Source: JBNJGB01 sp051747385
Lineage (GTDB): Bacteria; Myxococcota_A; UBA9042; PHBI01; JACKFB01
Assembly: GCA_051747385.1 (NCBI GenBank)
Contig: JBNJGB010000004.1
Location: 1 to 64,000, forward strand
DNA length: 64,000 nucleotides
Reading direction: 5' to 3'
In this document: positions 7,248-15,622 of the stretch, one piece after another
Layout of the letters: every line of letters starts with the position of its first letter
Numbering within the stretch: the first letter of the stretch is position 1
The notes under the pieces: generated by a model
Database searches by the model: none
Seen by the model: the letters and a program-made list of their open reading frames with translations, nothing else
What the model was told of the DNA's origin: nothing
Program-made: the position numbers and the translations under genes

Positions 7248-9530
7248 TCAAGACGGGTCGGCCTCTTCCGACTCCCCGTAGCCGTAGCCGTAGCCGTAGC
7301 CGTAGCCGTAGCCGGCCGGGCGGCGCGTCTCGGGCTCGTTGAGCACGGCGCCGAGGACCGGTGCGTGGATGGCCAGGAGGTGTCGGAGGCCCTCCTGCAG
7401 CGAGTGTCGGGAGGTCCGCCCACCGCGGACCACGAGCAGGGCGCCGTCGACCTGCCGCGCCAGCACCAGGGCGTCCGAGACGGCCAGCACCGGCGGCGAG
7501 TCGAGCAGCACGAGGTCGTAGGAGTCGGAGAAGTGGTCCAGCATGCGCTGGAAGCGGTCGGTCTGGAGAAGCTCCGCCGGGTTGGGCGGGACCGGCCCGG
7601 AGACCAGCACGTCGAGGTTCTTCACGTCCGTGGGGCGGACGTGGTCCTGCGGGTCGTCCTCGTTGACGATGCACGCGGACACGCCGACGCCGTACTCCAC
7701 GTCGAAGGTCTGGGTCAGGCGCGGACGCCGCAGGTCGGTCTCGATGATGAGCACGCGCTTGCCGCTCTGGGCGAAGCTGATGGCGATGTTCACGGCCACG
7801 GTGCTCTTGCCCTCGGTGGGGGCCGCCGACGTGACCAGGAGCGTCTTGACGTTCCTCGCCGTCGTCATGAACTGCAGGTTCGTGCGGAGCGTCCGGTTGG
7901 CCTCGGCCGCGCCGGACTTGGGGTGCTCCATGATGTAGCGGTCCCGGGCCTTGCACTCCTCGGGCGTCGCCCGCCCCTTGCGTGCGCCGTGCCCTGGGCG
8001 GATGACGGGCAGGACGCCGAGGACCTTGAGGCCGGCCCACTCCTCGATGTTCCGCCAGCCCTTCACCGTGGAGTCCGCGAACTCCAGGACGAAGACCAGC
8101 AGCACGCCCAGGATGAGGCCCATGAGGGTCGAACCGCCCAGGGCCAAGACCGGCTTCGGGAACACCGGCTCCCGGGGCTCCAGGGCCGGCTCCAGGATGC
8201 GGATGTTGTTTTGCTCGATCTGCGCAGACATCGTCGTCTCCGCGTAGCGGTCGAGCAGGGACTCGTAGAGTCTCTTCTTCTGGTCCCGGACCCCGAGGAG
8301 GCGCTCGTAGTCCCGCTTCAAGGTGGTGAGGTCGTACTCCTCCTCCTTCGCGGACGAGAGCCGCTCCCCCAGGGAGGCGACGATCTCCCGGGTCTGGTCG
8401 TACTCGGCCTGGACGCTCCGGGCCTGGTTGCGGATCTCGCGCCGGGCGGCGCGGAGCAGCACCTCCAGCTGCTGCTCGGCGGCCTGCACCCGCGGGTGCT
8501 TCTCCAGGTAACTGGAGCGGAGCTCCGCGAGCCGGGTGTCCACTTCCACCGCGCTCGCCTTGAGAGAGCGGATGGTCGGATCCTGCAGAAGCTGGGCCGA
8601 CTCCAGCGAGAAGATGTCCCGGGCGTGGACGTATTGCTCGAGCTCGTTCGCCCGGGTCTTCAGCTCGACCAGCTTCGCCCGCGCCTCGGTGAGCCGGTGG
8701 CTGAGGGTCTGGTGGCGTTCGGCGAAGGCGTTCGCCGCGCTCTGCACGTTGCCGACGGCGCGCTCCTGCTCGAACTGCTCGACGGCCTTCTCGCTGTCCT
8801 TCCACTCCACCTCGGCCTCGTGGACCATCCGGTCCAGCTCCGAGGTGGCGTCCGCCAGGACCTTCCGCCGATAGTCCAGGTTCTGCTCCTGGTAGGCGCG
8901 CGCCACTTCGTTCGCCAGCATGGCGGCGAACTCCGGATCCGGGTCCTCGAAGTCGACGTTGACGAGGAAGGACTTCTTGAGGGGATTCACCTCGACGCGG
9001 CTGGAAAGGTAGGAAGGCAGGTCCGCGTTCGCCAGGGCCTCCTCCTTCTCCTCCGCGGTCATCTCCAGGCCGGGGCGGTCCAGTCCGAGGAGGTGCTCGC
9101 TGTTCCACAGCCCGAGGTTGTCGATGACGCGGCGCGCCACCTCGCGGCTGGAGATGATCTCGTACTGGGTCTCGAAGTAGGCGATGCTGCCCCGGTAGTC
9201 GACGGGGCTGCCCAGCTTGATGACCTCGTTGGAGTTGGGGAGGATGTTCGGCGTGCTGCGGTCGATGACGATGCGCGTCGAGGCCCGGTAGATGGGCTCC
9301 TGCCGCTCCAGCCACGCGTAGCCGGCCGCCCCGCCGAGGATGGTCAGGGCGATGACCCAGAGCTTGCGCCGCCAGATGATGCCCAGGTAGCGCCGCAGGG
9401 TCTCGACCGGGTTGGCCTGCGTCTCCTCGGGGTTCGTCGTCGGGGTGCTCTCGCCGCCGGCCGTCGAGGGCACCAGGGTCGGGGCGGGGACCGAGGGCTT
9501 GTCGCTGTCGTGCTGTAGTTCGCTGGCCAT
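7248..9530 (-). CDS. wzc: Wzc-type polysaccharide co-polymerase / BY tyrosine autokinase
   Basis: The 760-residue protein joins a Wzz/GNVR chain-length domain to a cytoplasmic BY-kinase. Membrane helices lie near residues 53-75 and 460-484, with a long coiled-coil periplasmic region between them. The kinase has Walker A (APTEGKST, about 570), Walker A' (ETDLRRPRL, about 595) and Walker B (VLLDSPPVL, about 674). It ends in a tyrosine cluster of six Gly-Tyr pairs, encoded by six perfect GTAGCC hexamers at 7278-7313. BY-kinases autophosphorylate such clusters to control export and chain length. The ATG at 9530 is chosen because AAGGA lies 10 bases upstream; an in-frame ATG at 9641 would add 37 residues without similarity to the family. 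It is the first gene of the leftward operon. Confidence 0.93.
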   Translation of the reverse strand: MASELQHDSDKPSVPAPTLVPSTAGGESTPTTNPEETQANPVETLRRYLGIIWRRKLWVIALTILGGAAGYAWLERQEPIYRASTRIVIDRSTPNILPNSNEVIKLGSPVDYRGSIAYFETQYEIISSREVARRVIDNLGLWNSEHLLGLDRPGLEMTAEEKEEALANADLPSYLSSRVEVNPLKKSFLVNVDFEDPDPEFAAMLANEVARAYQEQNLDYRRKVLADATSELDRMVHEAEVEWKDSEKAVEQFEQERAVGNVQSAANAFAERHQTLSHRLTEARAKLVELKTRANELEQYVHARDIFSLESAQLLQDPTIRSLKASAVEVDTRLAELRSSYLEKHPRVQAAEQQLEVLLRAARREIRNQARSVQAEYDQTREIVASLGERLSSAKEEEYDLTTLKRDYERLLGVRDQKKRLYESLLDRYAETTMSAQIEQNNIRILEPALEPREPVFPKPVLALGGSTLMGLILGVLLVFVLEFADSTVKGWRNIEEWAGLKVLGVLPVIRPGHGARKGRATPEECKARDRYIMEHPKSGAAEANRTLRTNLQFMTTARNVKTLLVTSAAPTEGKSTVAVNIAISFAQSGKRVLIIETDLRRPRLTQTFDVEYGVGVSACIVNEDDPQDHVRPTDVKNLDVLVSGPVPPNPAELLQTDRFQRMLDHFSDSYDLVLLDSPPVLAVSDALVLARQVDGALLVVRGGRTSRHSLQEGLRHLLAIHAPVLGAVLNEPETRRPAGYGYGYGYGYGYGESEEADPS
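7278..7313. repeat. Six perfect hexamers encoding a Gly-Tyr tail
   Basis: GTAGCC is repeated six times without a mismatch. On the minus strand it reads GGCTAC and encodes Gly-Tyr six times near the C-terminus of the tyrosine kinase. Gain or loss of a unit would change the number of tyrosines without a frameshift. Confidence 0.95.
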
Positions 9531-9689
9531 AGATGTGTGGTCCTTGGGAGCAGAGCGACCCGCGGGTTCGTTGTCCGCGGCGGTCAAACTGATCGACCAC
9601 GCTCCGTCTTCCCGGGCGCGACGGCCTCGGTGATGCCCCACAACCCCGGGGCGGTCAAGACAACGGGACAGGCGGCCCCTCGGTGAAGA

Positions 9690-10679
9690 TCAGTCGCGGA
9701 TCGCGGCGCGTAGACCGCTCAGCGCCCGCCGGGCCCGCAGGGAGAGGCCGAGGAGCGGCGCCGGCACCAGGGACCCCGCGCCCACCGCGGCCAGCAGCGG
9801 CGCCCGCTCCAGTCGCCGCGGTCCCCGTGCCGCGAAGGCCCACAGCGTGCGGGCGGTGTTCCGCTGGCCGTGGAGGAGGGCGCGCCGGGCCAGGGCCAGG
9901 GCTACGCGTCGGACCATCCAGTCGTTTCCCCGCGGGATGGCGTCGCGATGATCCGCCCAGAAGTCGCGCACGGAGCGGAACAACTCCTCGTGCTGCGCGC
10001 CGTGATGATACGTGTCCGAGATGGCCGGGCCCTCGTGCTCCACGTAGTCGACCCAGGTCCCCGGCGTGTGGACCCACCGGCTCACGCACAGGAAGTACCG
10101 CAGCATGAAGTCGATGTCCTGGTGGCGCCGGATGGCCGGGTTCCACCGCAGGCCGGGAGGCACGGAGTCGCGCCGGAGCAGCGGCGCCCCGGTGAAGATG
10201 CTCTCGAAGCGCGCCAGCCGCTCGTGGAGGTCGCCCGTGTTGCGGGCCACCCGCCGCACCGTCCGCTCGTCTCCCTCCCGGACGTAGCGGAAATCGCACA
10301 CGGCCACCTCGGCGCCGGACCGGCGCAGCGCGTCCACCTGGCGCTCGAACTTCACGGGCGCGAGCACGTCGTCGCTGTCCAGGAACTGCAGGAACTCGCC
10401 ACGGGCCAGGTCCATCCCGGTGTTCCGGGCCACGCAGGCCCCCTGGTTGTCCTGGCGCACCCACCGGAGCCGCTCGTCGCCCCAGCGCTCCTGCAGCCCG
10501 GCGAGGACCCCTGGCGTCTCATCGGTGGAGCCGTCGTCCACGACCACCACCTCGACCCGATCCCACGTCTGCTCGAGACAGGAGGCGACGCTCGCCGGCA
10601 GACGCGCGGCCCGGTCGTAGGCGGGCATGACCACGCTCACCCAGCCCGGTCGGATGTCGTCTCGCTCGGCGGAGGCCAT
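9690..10679 (-). CDS. GT2 family glycosyltransferase
   Basis: The 329-residue protein has a GT-A domain: VSVVMPAYDRAARLPASVAS at the N-terminus, VVVVDDGSTDETPGVL (nucleotide-binding Asp), then EFLQFLDSDDVL with the DxD metal site near residue 100, and a later RHQDIDFMLRYF acceptor-side motif. It should add a sugar to a lipid-linked glycan in the cytoplasm. The ATG at 10679 is the only start placed just before the domain. It lies upstream of wzc on the same strand with a 159-base gap, and is divergent from the sugar dehydrogenase gene (84 bases between starts), so the two probably share a promoter region. The last 60 residues are Arg/Ala/Leu-rich with a weak hydrophobic stretch. Confidence 0.9.
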   Translation of the reverse strand: MASAERDDIRPGWVSVVMPAYDRAARLPASVASCLEQTWDRVEVVVVDDGSTDETPGVLAGLQERWGDERLRWVRQDNQGACVARNTGMDLARGEFLQFLDSDDVLAPVKFERQVDALRRSGAEVAVCDFRYVREGDERTVRRVARNTGDLHERLARFESIFTGAPLLRRDSVPPGLRWNPAIRRHQDIDFMLRYFLCVSRWVHTPGTWVDYVEHEGPAISDTYHHGAQHEELFRSVRDFWADHRDAIPRGNDWMVRRVALALARRALLHGQRNTARTLWAFAARGPRRLERAPLLAAVGAGSLVPAPLLGLSLRARRALSGLRAAIRD

Positions 10680-10763
10680 GACTCTCTCCGGATCCGCGTC
10701 GGCACGTCGGTGCGGAGCGACGGCGCGGTTGCCGAAGCCCCGCTCCTGGGTTAGGGGCTGCCT

Positions 10764-12086
10764 ATGTACCACCCGGACGACCTGCTGACACGACTCGGGG
10801 ATCGCACGGCGCGCATCGGCGTCATCGGGCTTGGCTACGTGGGCCTGCCGCTGCTCCGGGCCTTCCACGAGGCGGGATTCCCGACGTTGGGATTCGACGT
10901 GGATCCCGACAAGATCGACGCCCTGCATGCCGGCCGCGCCTACCTGAAGCACCTGGGCGAGGACTTCATCCGGGACATGGCGGCCTCGGGCCGCTCCGAC
11001 GCGACGGGCGACTTCGGGCGCCTCGGAGAGGTGGACGCCGTCATGGTGTGCGTCCCCACGCCCCTGGGGGCGCACCGTGAGCCCGACCTGTCCTACGTCG
11101 CAGCGACGACCGCCCAGATCGCGGAGACCCTGCGCCCGGGACAGCTCGTGGTGCTGGAGTCGACGACCTACCCCGGCACCACCCGCGATGTGGTGCTGCC
11201 CCGGCTCGAGGAGTCGGGTCTCGCCTGCGGTCGCGACTTCTTCCTGGCCTACTCGCCGGAGCGGGAGGACCCGGGGCGCAAGGACGCCTCCACCCGGTCC
11301 ATCCCGAAGGTCGTGGGGGGCGTGGACGAGGCGAGCGCCGAGGCCGCGGTCGTGCTGTACGAGGCGGCCGTGGACCGGGTGGTCCGCGTGTCCTCGGCGG
11401 AGGTGGCGGAGGCGTCCAAGCTCCTGGAGAACATCTACCGGGCCGTGAACATCGCTCTGGTCAACGAGCTGAAGGTACTGCTCACGGCCATCGGCGTGGA
11501 CGTGTGGGAGGTCATCCGGGCGGCCGCCACCAAGCCGTTCGGCTTCCAGCCCTTCTACCCGGGCCCCGGCCTCGGGGGACACTGCATCCCCATCGACCCG
11601 TTCTACCTGACATGGAGGGCGCGCGAGGCGGGCCTGCCCACCCGCTTCATCGAGCTGGCGGGCGAGGTGAACCTGGCCATGCCCGAGTACGTGGTCCAGC
11701 GCACGCTCCTGGCCCTGAACCACCACGGCAAGTGCCTCCGCGACGCCCGCATCCTGGTGCTCGGGCTGGCGTACAAGCCGGACGTGGACGACGTCCGCGA
11801 GAGCCCGAGCCTGGAGATCATCGAGCGGCTGGACGACCTGGGTGCGCACGTGGACTACAACGATCCGCACCTCCCGGTCGCCGTCCCCACGCGCAGGTAC
11901 GACCTTGGCCGGGCGAGCGTGCCGCTCACCCCGGACAGCCTCCGCGCCGCCGACTGCGTGCTCGTCCTCACGCATCACTCGGCCTACGACTGGGACCTCG
12001 TCGCCGAGCACGCGCCCCTGGTGGTCGACACCCGGGGCGTGATGCGCACGACCGCCATCGGCCGGGGTCGCCTCTTCGAGGCCTGA
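10764..12086 (+). CDS. wbpA: UDP-N-acetylglucosamine (UDP-sugar) 6-dehydrogenase, WbpA type
   Basis: The 440-residue protein oxidises the C6 hydroxyl of a UDP-hexose to a uronic acid with NAD. It shows the Rossmann motif IGVIGLGYVGLPLLRAF near residue 20, the middle-domain segment VNIALVNELKVL, the catalytic Cys in GPGLGGHCIPIDPFYL (about residue 275), and a C-terminal UDP-binding domain with LGLAYKPDVDDVRESPS. The wording of the Cys loop is that of WbpA/WecC (UDP-GlcNAc or UDP-ManNAc dehydrogenases) rather than UDP-glucose dehydrogenase. The product could feed the neighbouring epimerase. It is transcribed away from the wzc operon. Confidence 0.92.
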   Translation: MYHPDDLLTRLGDRTARIGVIGLGYVGLPLLRAFHEAGFPTLGFDVDPDKIDALHAGRAYLKHLGEDFIRDMAASGRSDATGDFGRLGEVDAVMVCVPTPLGAHREPDLSYVAATTAQIAETLRPGQLVVLESTTYPGTTRDVVLPRLEESGLACGRDFFLAYSPEREDPGRKDASTRSIPKVVGGVDEASAEAAVVLYEAAVDRVVRVSSAEVAEASKLLENIYRAVNIALVNELKVLLTAIGVDVWEVIRAAATKPFGFQPFYPGPGLGGHCIPIDPFYLTWRAREAGLPTRFIELAGEVNLAMPEYVVQRTLLALNHHGKCLRDARILVLGLAYKPDVDDVRESPSLEIIERLDDLGAHVDYNDPHLPVAVPTRRYDLGRASVPLTPDSLRAADCVLVLTHHSAYDWDLVAEHAPLVVDTRGVMRTTAIGRGRLFEA

Positions 12087-12115
12087 CCGAGCCCGAGCCC
12101 AAGTGACGCGCCGTC

Positions 12116-13129
12116 TCAGACGCCGTAGTAGCTCCGGTACCAGCTCACGAAGCGCTGGACGCCCACCTCCAGCGGGGTCCCCGGGCGATAGCCCACGTCC
12201 CGCGCGAGGTCGCCGATGTCGGCGTGCGTCACCAGCGCGTCGCCGGGCTGGCGGGGGAGATACTCCTTGATGGCCTCGCGGCCCAGGCAGTCCTCCAGGA
12301 TCTCGATCATCCGCAGCAGATTCACCGGCTGACTGTTGCCGATGTTGTAGATGCGGAACGGGGCGTCGCTGGTCGCGGGATCCGGCGCCTCGTCGGGCGC
12401 GGGAGGGGGACCGGGGTCGGGCGGGCGGTCCAGGACGCGCACCACGCCCTCCACGACGTCGTCCACGTAGGTGAAGTCCCGAGCCATGTCGCCCCGGTTG
12501 AACACCGGGACGGGCCGGCCGTGCAGGATGGCGTCGGTGAACAGGAACAGCGCCATGTCCGGCCGCCCCCAGGGCCCGTACACCGTGAAGAGGCGCAGGC
12601 CGGTGGTGGGGAGGGCGTGCAGGTGGCTGTAGGTGTGGGCCATCAGCTCGTTGGCTCGCTTGGACGCCGCGTAGATGCTCATGGGGTGATCCGCCGGGTC
12701 GTGCGGCGAGAACGGCAGCCGCGCGCCGCGCCCGTACACGGAGCTCGAGGAGGCGTACAGGAGGTGCTCCGCCCCGTGGCGCCGGCAGCCCTCGAGCACG
12801 TGGATGAAGCCGACCATGTTGGTGTCCACGTACCCGTACGGATGCTTCAGGGAGTGGCGCACGCCGGCCTGGGCGGCCAGGTGGACGACCCGGTCGGGGC
12901 GGACCCGGTCGAAGAGCGCCTCCATGGACGCCCGATCCGCCACGTCGTCCCGGTGGAGCTCGAACGCGGCGTGCGCCTCCAGGTGCGCGAGGCGCGCCTC
13001 CTTCAGCGAGACGTCATAGTGAGGGGTCGCGTTGTCGACGCCGACGACCCGGTCGCCCCGGTCCAGGAGGCGACGCGCGACGTGGAATCCGATGAACCCC
13101 GCCGCGCCGGTGACCATGATCGTGTCCAT
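12116..13129 (-). CDS. NAD-dependent epimerase, UDP-glucuronate 4-epimerase type
   Basis: The 337-residue extended SDR has the NAD motif VTGAAGFIGFHVARRLLDRG at the start and the catalytic IYAASKRANE (Tyr-x3-Lys) near residue 155. The segment VDNATPHYDVSLKEARLAHL after the first strand is characteristic of the CapI/LpsL group that converts UDP-glucuronate to UDP-galacturonate. A Ser-rich LLYASSSSVYG strand gives the third active-site residue. The ATG at 13129 is chosen because GGAG lies 12 bases upstream. It is convergent with wbpA (29 bases between stops), which makes the uronic acid type of substrate it would use. An acidic insert (about residues 235-255, rich in Pro/Asp) is unusual. Confidence 0.88.
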   Translation of the reverse strand: MDTIMVTGAAGFIGFHVARRLLDRGDRVVGVDNATPHYDVSLKEARLAHLEAHAAFELHRDDVADRASMEALFDRVRPDRVVHLAAQAGVRHSLKHPYGYVDTNMVGFIHVLEGCRRHGAEHLLYASSSSVYGRGARLPFSPHDPADHPMSIYAASKRANELMAHTYSHLHALPTTGLRLFTVYGPWGRPDMALFLFTDAILHGRPVPVFNRGDMARDFTYVDDVVEGVVRVLDRPPDPGPPPAPDEAPDPATSDAPFRIYNIGNSQPVNLLRMIEILEDCLGREAIKEYLPRQPGDALVTHADIGDLARDVGYRPGTPLEVGVQRFVSWYRSYYGV

Positions 13130-13476
13130 GCGCTCTACGCACTCCGGTGGAGCAGTCGGGCGGGATCGTCGCACGCCGCACCGCAGAGGTCACGTCGGTC
13201 ACGACACCCGGGGCCATCGCAGAGTCGGAGAAGTGAGGGCCGTACGGCGCCCGGCGCCGGATTGCAGCCGCTCGGAAACGATGGGTTTTGCGCGTCTGAG
13301 AGCAGGCACGGGCACGGGCACGGGCACGGGCACGGGCACGGGCACGGGCACGGGCACGGGCAAGGGAGGGCGGTCGACTTTGCGACCGCCCTGCCACGAC
13401 ACCCGCGCCGGGTTGTCCACACCCGAGGCGGCCCGTATCCTCCGCAGCGACCCCGTGCCCGGAGGTCCGACAGCCG
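13130..13476. other. 347-bp intergenic region between divergent genes, holding R1 copy 1
   Basis: The region separates the epimerase from the nucleotidyltransferase-fold gene. Most of it (13216-13392) is R1 copy 1. What remains holds the epimerase ribosome-binding site at its left end and about 85 bases upstream of the next gene with no clear promoter. Confidence 0.8.
13216..13392 (+). repeat. R1 dispersed repeat, copy 1 (with ten hexamer units)
   Basis: Starts ATCGCAGAGTCGGAGAAGTG and includes the conserved core GGCGCCCGGCGCCGGATTGC, then CCGCTCGGAAACGATG. It continues with nine GGCACG units and one GGCAAG (13305-13364), and ends in a perfect 10-bp hairpin AGGGCGGTCG / CGACCGCCCT (13367-13376 and 13383-13392, loop ACTTTG). 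Copies 2 and 3 at 36151-36305 and 55854-56008 share the same order of parts. Confidence 0.9.
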
Positions 13477-14490
13477 ATGGACGTTCGCCGCGACGTGGGA
13501 GCATGGCGTGCGCTGCGCAGGGCCCTGCGGGGTGAGGCGGTCGCGTGCTCAGCCGAGCGCCTGGCGGCGGCGGCCCGGGTCGGGCAGGTGGTCGTGCTCG
13601 CGGCCGACCGGATCCCCGGCCTGGACGCGCCCCTCCGAGAGGACGTCGCCCGGGCCCTGTTCGTCCACATGCACGTGGAGCAGGCCGCGCGCCGGGTCGC
13701 CGACGTGCTGGAGGGCGTGTGCCCGGCGGTGCTCCTGAAGGGGAACGCCACGGCGCACCTGGTCTACGACAGGCCCGAGCATCGCCAGACCGTCGACGTG
13801 GACGTCCTGGTGCCGGCGGGCGGGTTCGCGGCGGCCCTGGAGGCGCTCCGCGGCGACGGCTGGCGGGACGCCGTGGGGCCGGGCTTCGCCGCCGTGGAGG
13901 GGGACGACCCCTACGAGTGGGCTCTCGCGCGCACCTTTGGGCGCGTCCGTGTGGCCTGCGACCTGCACCAGAGGTTCACCTGGGGCCGGCGCTTCCACGT
14001 GGACCACGAGGCCGTGCTCGCCAGGGCGGTCGAGGTGCCGCGGGCGCTCCTGCCCGTCTGCCACCCGGAGGACGCCCTGATCCACGCCGCCGTCCACGCC
14101 GCGGCGTCGGCCCTCCGGGTGCCGCTCAAGTCGTGGATCGACGTGGATCGCCTGGTGCGCGATCCCGGCGTGGACCTCCGCCGGGTCGCGGAGCGGGCGC
14201 GGCGATGGCGCTGCGCCACGGCGCTCTGGGCGGCGCTGGGGGTGGCGTCGCGGTGGCTCGGGACGCCGGTACCGGGGGAGGTGCGCGCCTCGCTCCGGCC
14301 GGGACAAGTGCGCGCCCGGGCCCTGGAGGTCGTGCTCTCCGGGGACGCCGCCGCGCCGACGTTCCGGGACCTGTCGCCTCGGGTGGGGCACGTGCTGCTC
14401 GGGCCCCTGGTGGGCGACGACCTCGGAGCGAGCGCGGCCTGGGCGAAGGAGACGGCGCACCAGGTCGTCCGCGCCCGCCTGCCGCGCTGA
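13477..14490 (+). CDS. Nucleotidyltransferase-fold protein (NTP_transf_5-like)
   Basis: The 337-residue protein has the pattern of the uncharacterised nucleotidyltransferase family found in exopolysaccharide loci: VLLKGNATAHLVYD near residue 88, then HRQTVDVDVLVPAGGF with the DxD catalytic pair near 110, and a later HxDxHxx-like segment (ACDLHQRFTWG). An all-helical second half follows (HPEDALIHAAVHAA). Such proteins may transfer a nucleotidyl or phospho group to sugar or lipid acceptors, but no reaction is established. It is transcribed towards the GT2 gene; the two stop codons are directly adjacent (14488-14490 and 14491-14493). Confidence 0.75.
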   Translation: MDVRRDVGAWRALRRALRGEAVACSAERLAAAARVGQVVVLAADRIPGLDAPLREDVARALFVHMHVEQAARRVADVLEGVCPAVLLKGNATAHLVYDRPEHRQTVDVDVLVPAGGFAAALEALRGDGWRDAVGPGFAAVEGDDPYEWALARTFGRVRVACDLHQRFTWGRRFHVDHEAVLARAVEVPRALLPVCHPEDALIHAAVHAAASALRVPLKSWIDVDRLVRDPGVDLRRVAERARRWRCATALWAALGVASRWLGTPVPGEVRASLRPGQVRARALEVVLSGDAAAPTFRDLSPRVGHVLLGPLVGDDLGASAAWAKETAHQVVRARLPR

Positions 14491-15264
14491 TCAGCCCGCC
14501 GCGTCCTGCTCGTCCCGGCGCTGGTTGGCCGCCAGCGTGTCCAGGGCCGAGATGTCCGTCCGGTACCAGCGGTCGGAGGACTGGAGGACGTTGTACTTCA
14601 GGATCGTCCAGAGGGCGCTCACCCCGTCCCTCCACGTGATCTTCTTGCCCTCCTCGTAGGTGCGCCCGTGGTAGCTGATGGGCACCTCGTAGATGCACAG
14701 GCGCCGGATCCGCGCCAGCTTGGCGGTGATCTCGGGCTCGATCCCGAAGCGATCGCTCTCGAGGAGGATGTTCTGGATGACCTCGCGCTTGAAGACCTTG
14801 TAGCAGGTCTCCATGTCCGTGAGGTTCAGGTCCGTGAAGAGGTTGGACAGGAACGTGAGCAGGCGGTTGCCCATGGTGTGGCGGTAGTAGAGCACCCGCC
14901 CGGGCCCGCCCTGGAAACGCGAGCCGTACACGACGTCGGCCCAGCCCTCGCGGATGGGCCGCAGCAGCGCGGGATAGTCGGCGGGGTCGTACTCCAGGTC
15001 GGCGTCCTGGATGAGGACGACGTCCCCCCGGGCCTCCTGGATGCCGCGGCGGACGGCGGCGCCCTTGCCGCGGTTTTCCGGCTGGAGGAAGATCCGAAGC
15101 TCCGGATCGCTCTCCAGCTCCCGCAGGAGGTCGCGCGTCCCGTCGGTGGAGCCGTCGTCGACCAGGAGGATCTCCTTGTCGAACGGCGCCTCCTTCACCC
15201 GGCGGACGATCTGCCGCAGGGTCTGGCGCTCGTTGTAGACCGGGATGACGACCGACAGCTCCAT
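14491..15264 (-). CDS. GT2 glycosyltransferase, dolichyl-phosphate-mannose-synthase type
   Basis: The 257-residue protein starts MELSVVIPVYNERQTLRQIV and has ILLVDDGSTDGTRDLL, then VVLIQDADLEYDPADYPAL with the DxD metal site near residue 95, followed by TDMETCYKVFKREVI and the acceptor-side ISYHGRTYEEGKKITW. This order is that of DPM1-like enzymes that load a sugar onto a polyprenyl phosphate on the cytoplasmic membrane; there is no C-terminal membrane domain. The ATG at 15264 lies right before the conserved strand; a start at 15381 would add 39 residues rich in Gly/Ala with no family similarity. It may supply a lipid-linked sugar to the surface glycan. Confidence 0.9.
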   Translation of the reverse strand: MELSVVIPVYNERQTLRQIVRRVKEAPFDKEILLVDDGSTDGTRDLLRELESDPELRIFLQPENRGKGAAVRRGIQEARGDVVLIQDADLEYDPADYPALLRPIREGWADVVYGSRFQGGPGRVLYYRHTMGNRLLTFLSNLFTDLNLTDMETCYKVFKREVIQNILLESDRFGIEPEITAKLARIRRLCIYEVPISYHGRTYEEGKKITWRDGVSALWTILKYNVLQSSDRWYRTDISALDTLAANQRRDEQDAAG

Positions 15265-15622
15265 GGGGCGCAACGTCTGCCCGACGCTCCACGCCGTGTC
15301 AAGCGCGCGAGGATCCCCAAATCCACCGCCTGCTCCGGCATTCGCCCACCGATTCGGGCCCATCTGCGGCGTCACCGTCACCGATTCGTGCTCGAGGTAG
15401 CTCGGCTACTCCGGGCTGCAAAGCACCCCGGCTCTCGCTGGCCCTGGGGGCCAGCCGCCGCGCGGCTTCGCCGCGCATCCGCGCGAATCGCCAACGTCTC
15501 CTTGCACCTGGACCCGCCACGGCGCGCTCGGTGCTCGGCCCGGTCGGCGGATTTGGGGACGCCGTTGGTCGCGAACCCCCGATTCGGGTACAAGGGGCCG
15601 ACCGGGATTTCGGGAGGTATCC
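15265..15622. other. 358-bp intergenic region dominated by a multi-hairpin element
   Basis: The space between divergent genes (GT2 and DUF2330) is mostly the inverted-repeat-bounded element at 15314-15559. The last 60 bases carry the GGGAGGT ribosome-binding site for the GTG start at 15623. Confidence 0.8.
15314..15559. repeat. 246-bp inverted-repeat-bounded element with cloverleaf-like pairing
   Basis: The ends are inverted copies matching at 14 of 15 bases: TCCCCAAATCCACCG (15314-15328) and CGGCGGATTTGGGGA (15545-15559). Inside, CGATTCGTGC (15382-15391) pairs with GCGCGAATCG (15481-15490) over ten positions including one G-T. It encloses four hairpins: GTAGC/GCTAC (15397-15409), CCGGG-TGC/GCA-CCCGG (15411-15431), GCTGGCCC/GGGCCAGC (15437-15455) and GCGCGGC/GCCGCGC (15460-15476). 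No open frame of interest lies inside. It may be a structured RNA or a MITE-like element; only the pairing is seen. Confidence 0.6.

Noticed and set aside
13305..13364. CRISPR-like array
   Set aside because: The unit is six bases with no spacers; no cas genes are present.
14488..14493. Gene fusion between the nucleotidyltransferase-fold and GT2 genes
   Set aside because: They are convergent on opposite strands with directly adjacent stops.
15382..15490. tRNA-like gene in the multi-hairpin element
   Set aside because: Arms and loops do not fit tRNA spacing, there is no T-loop and no CCA end; kept as a structured element only.
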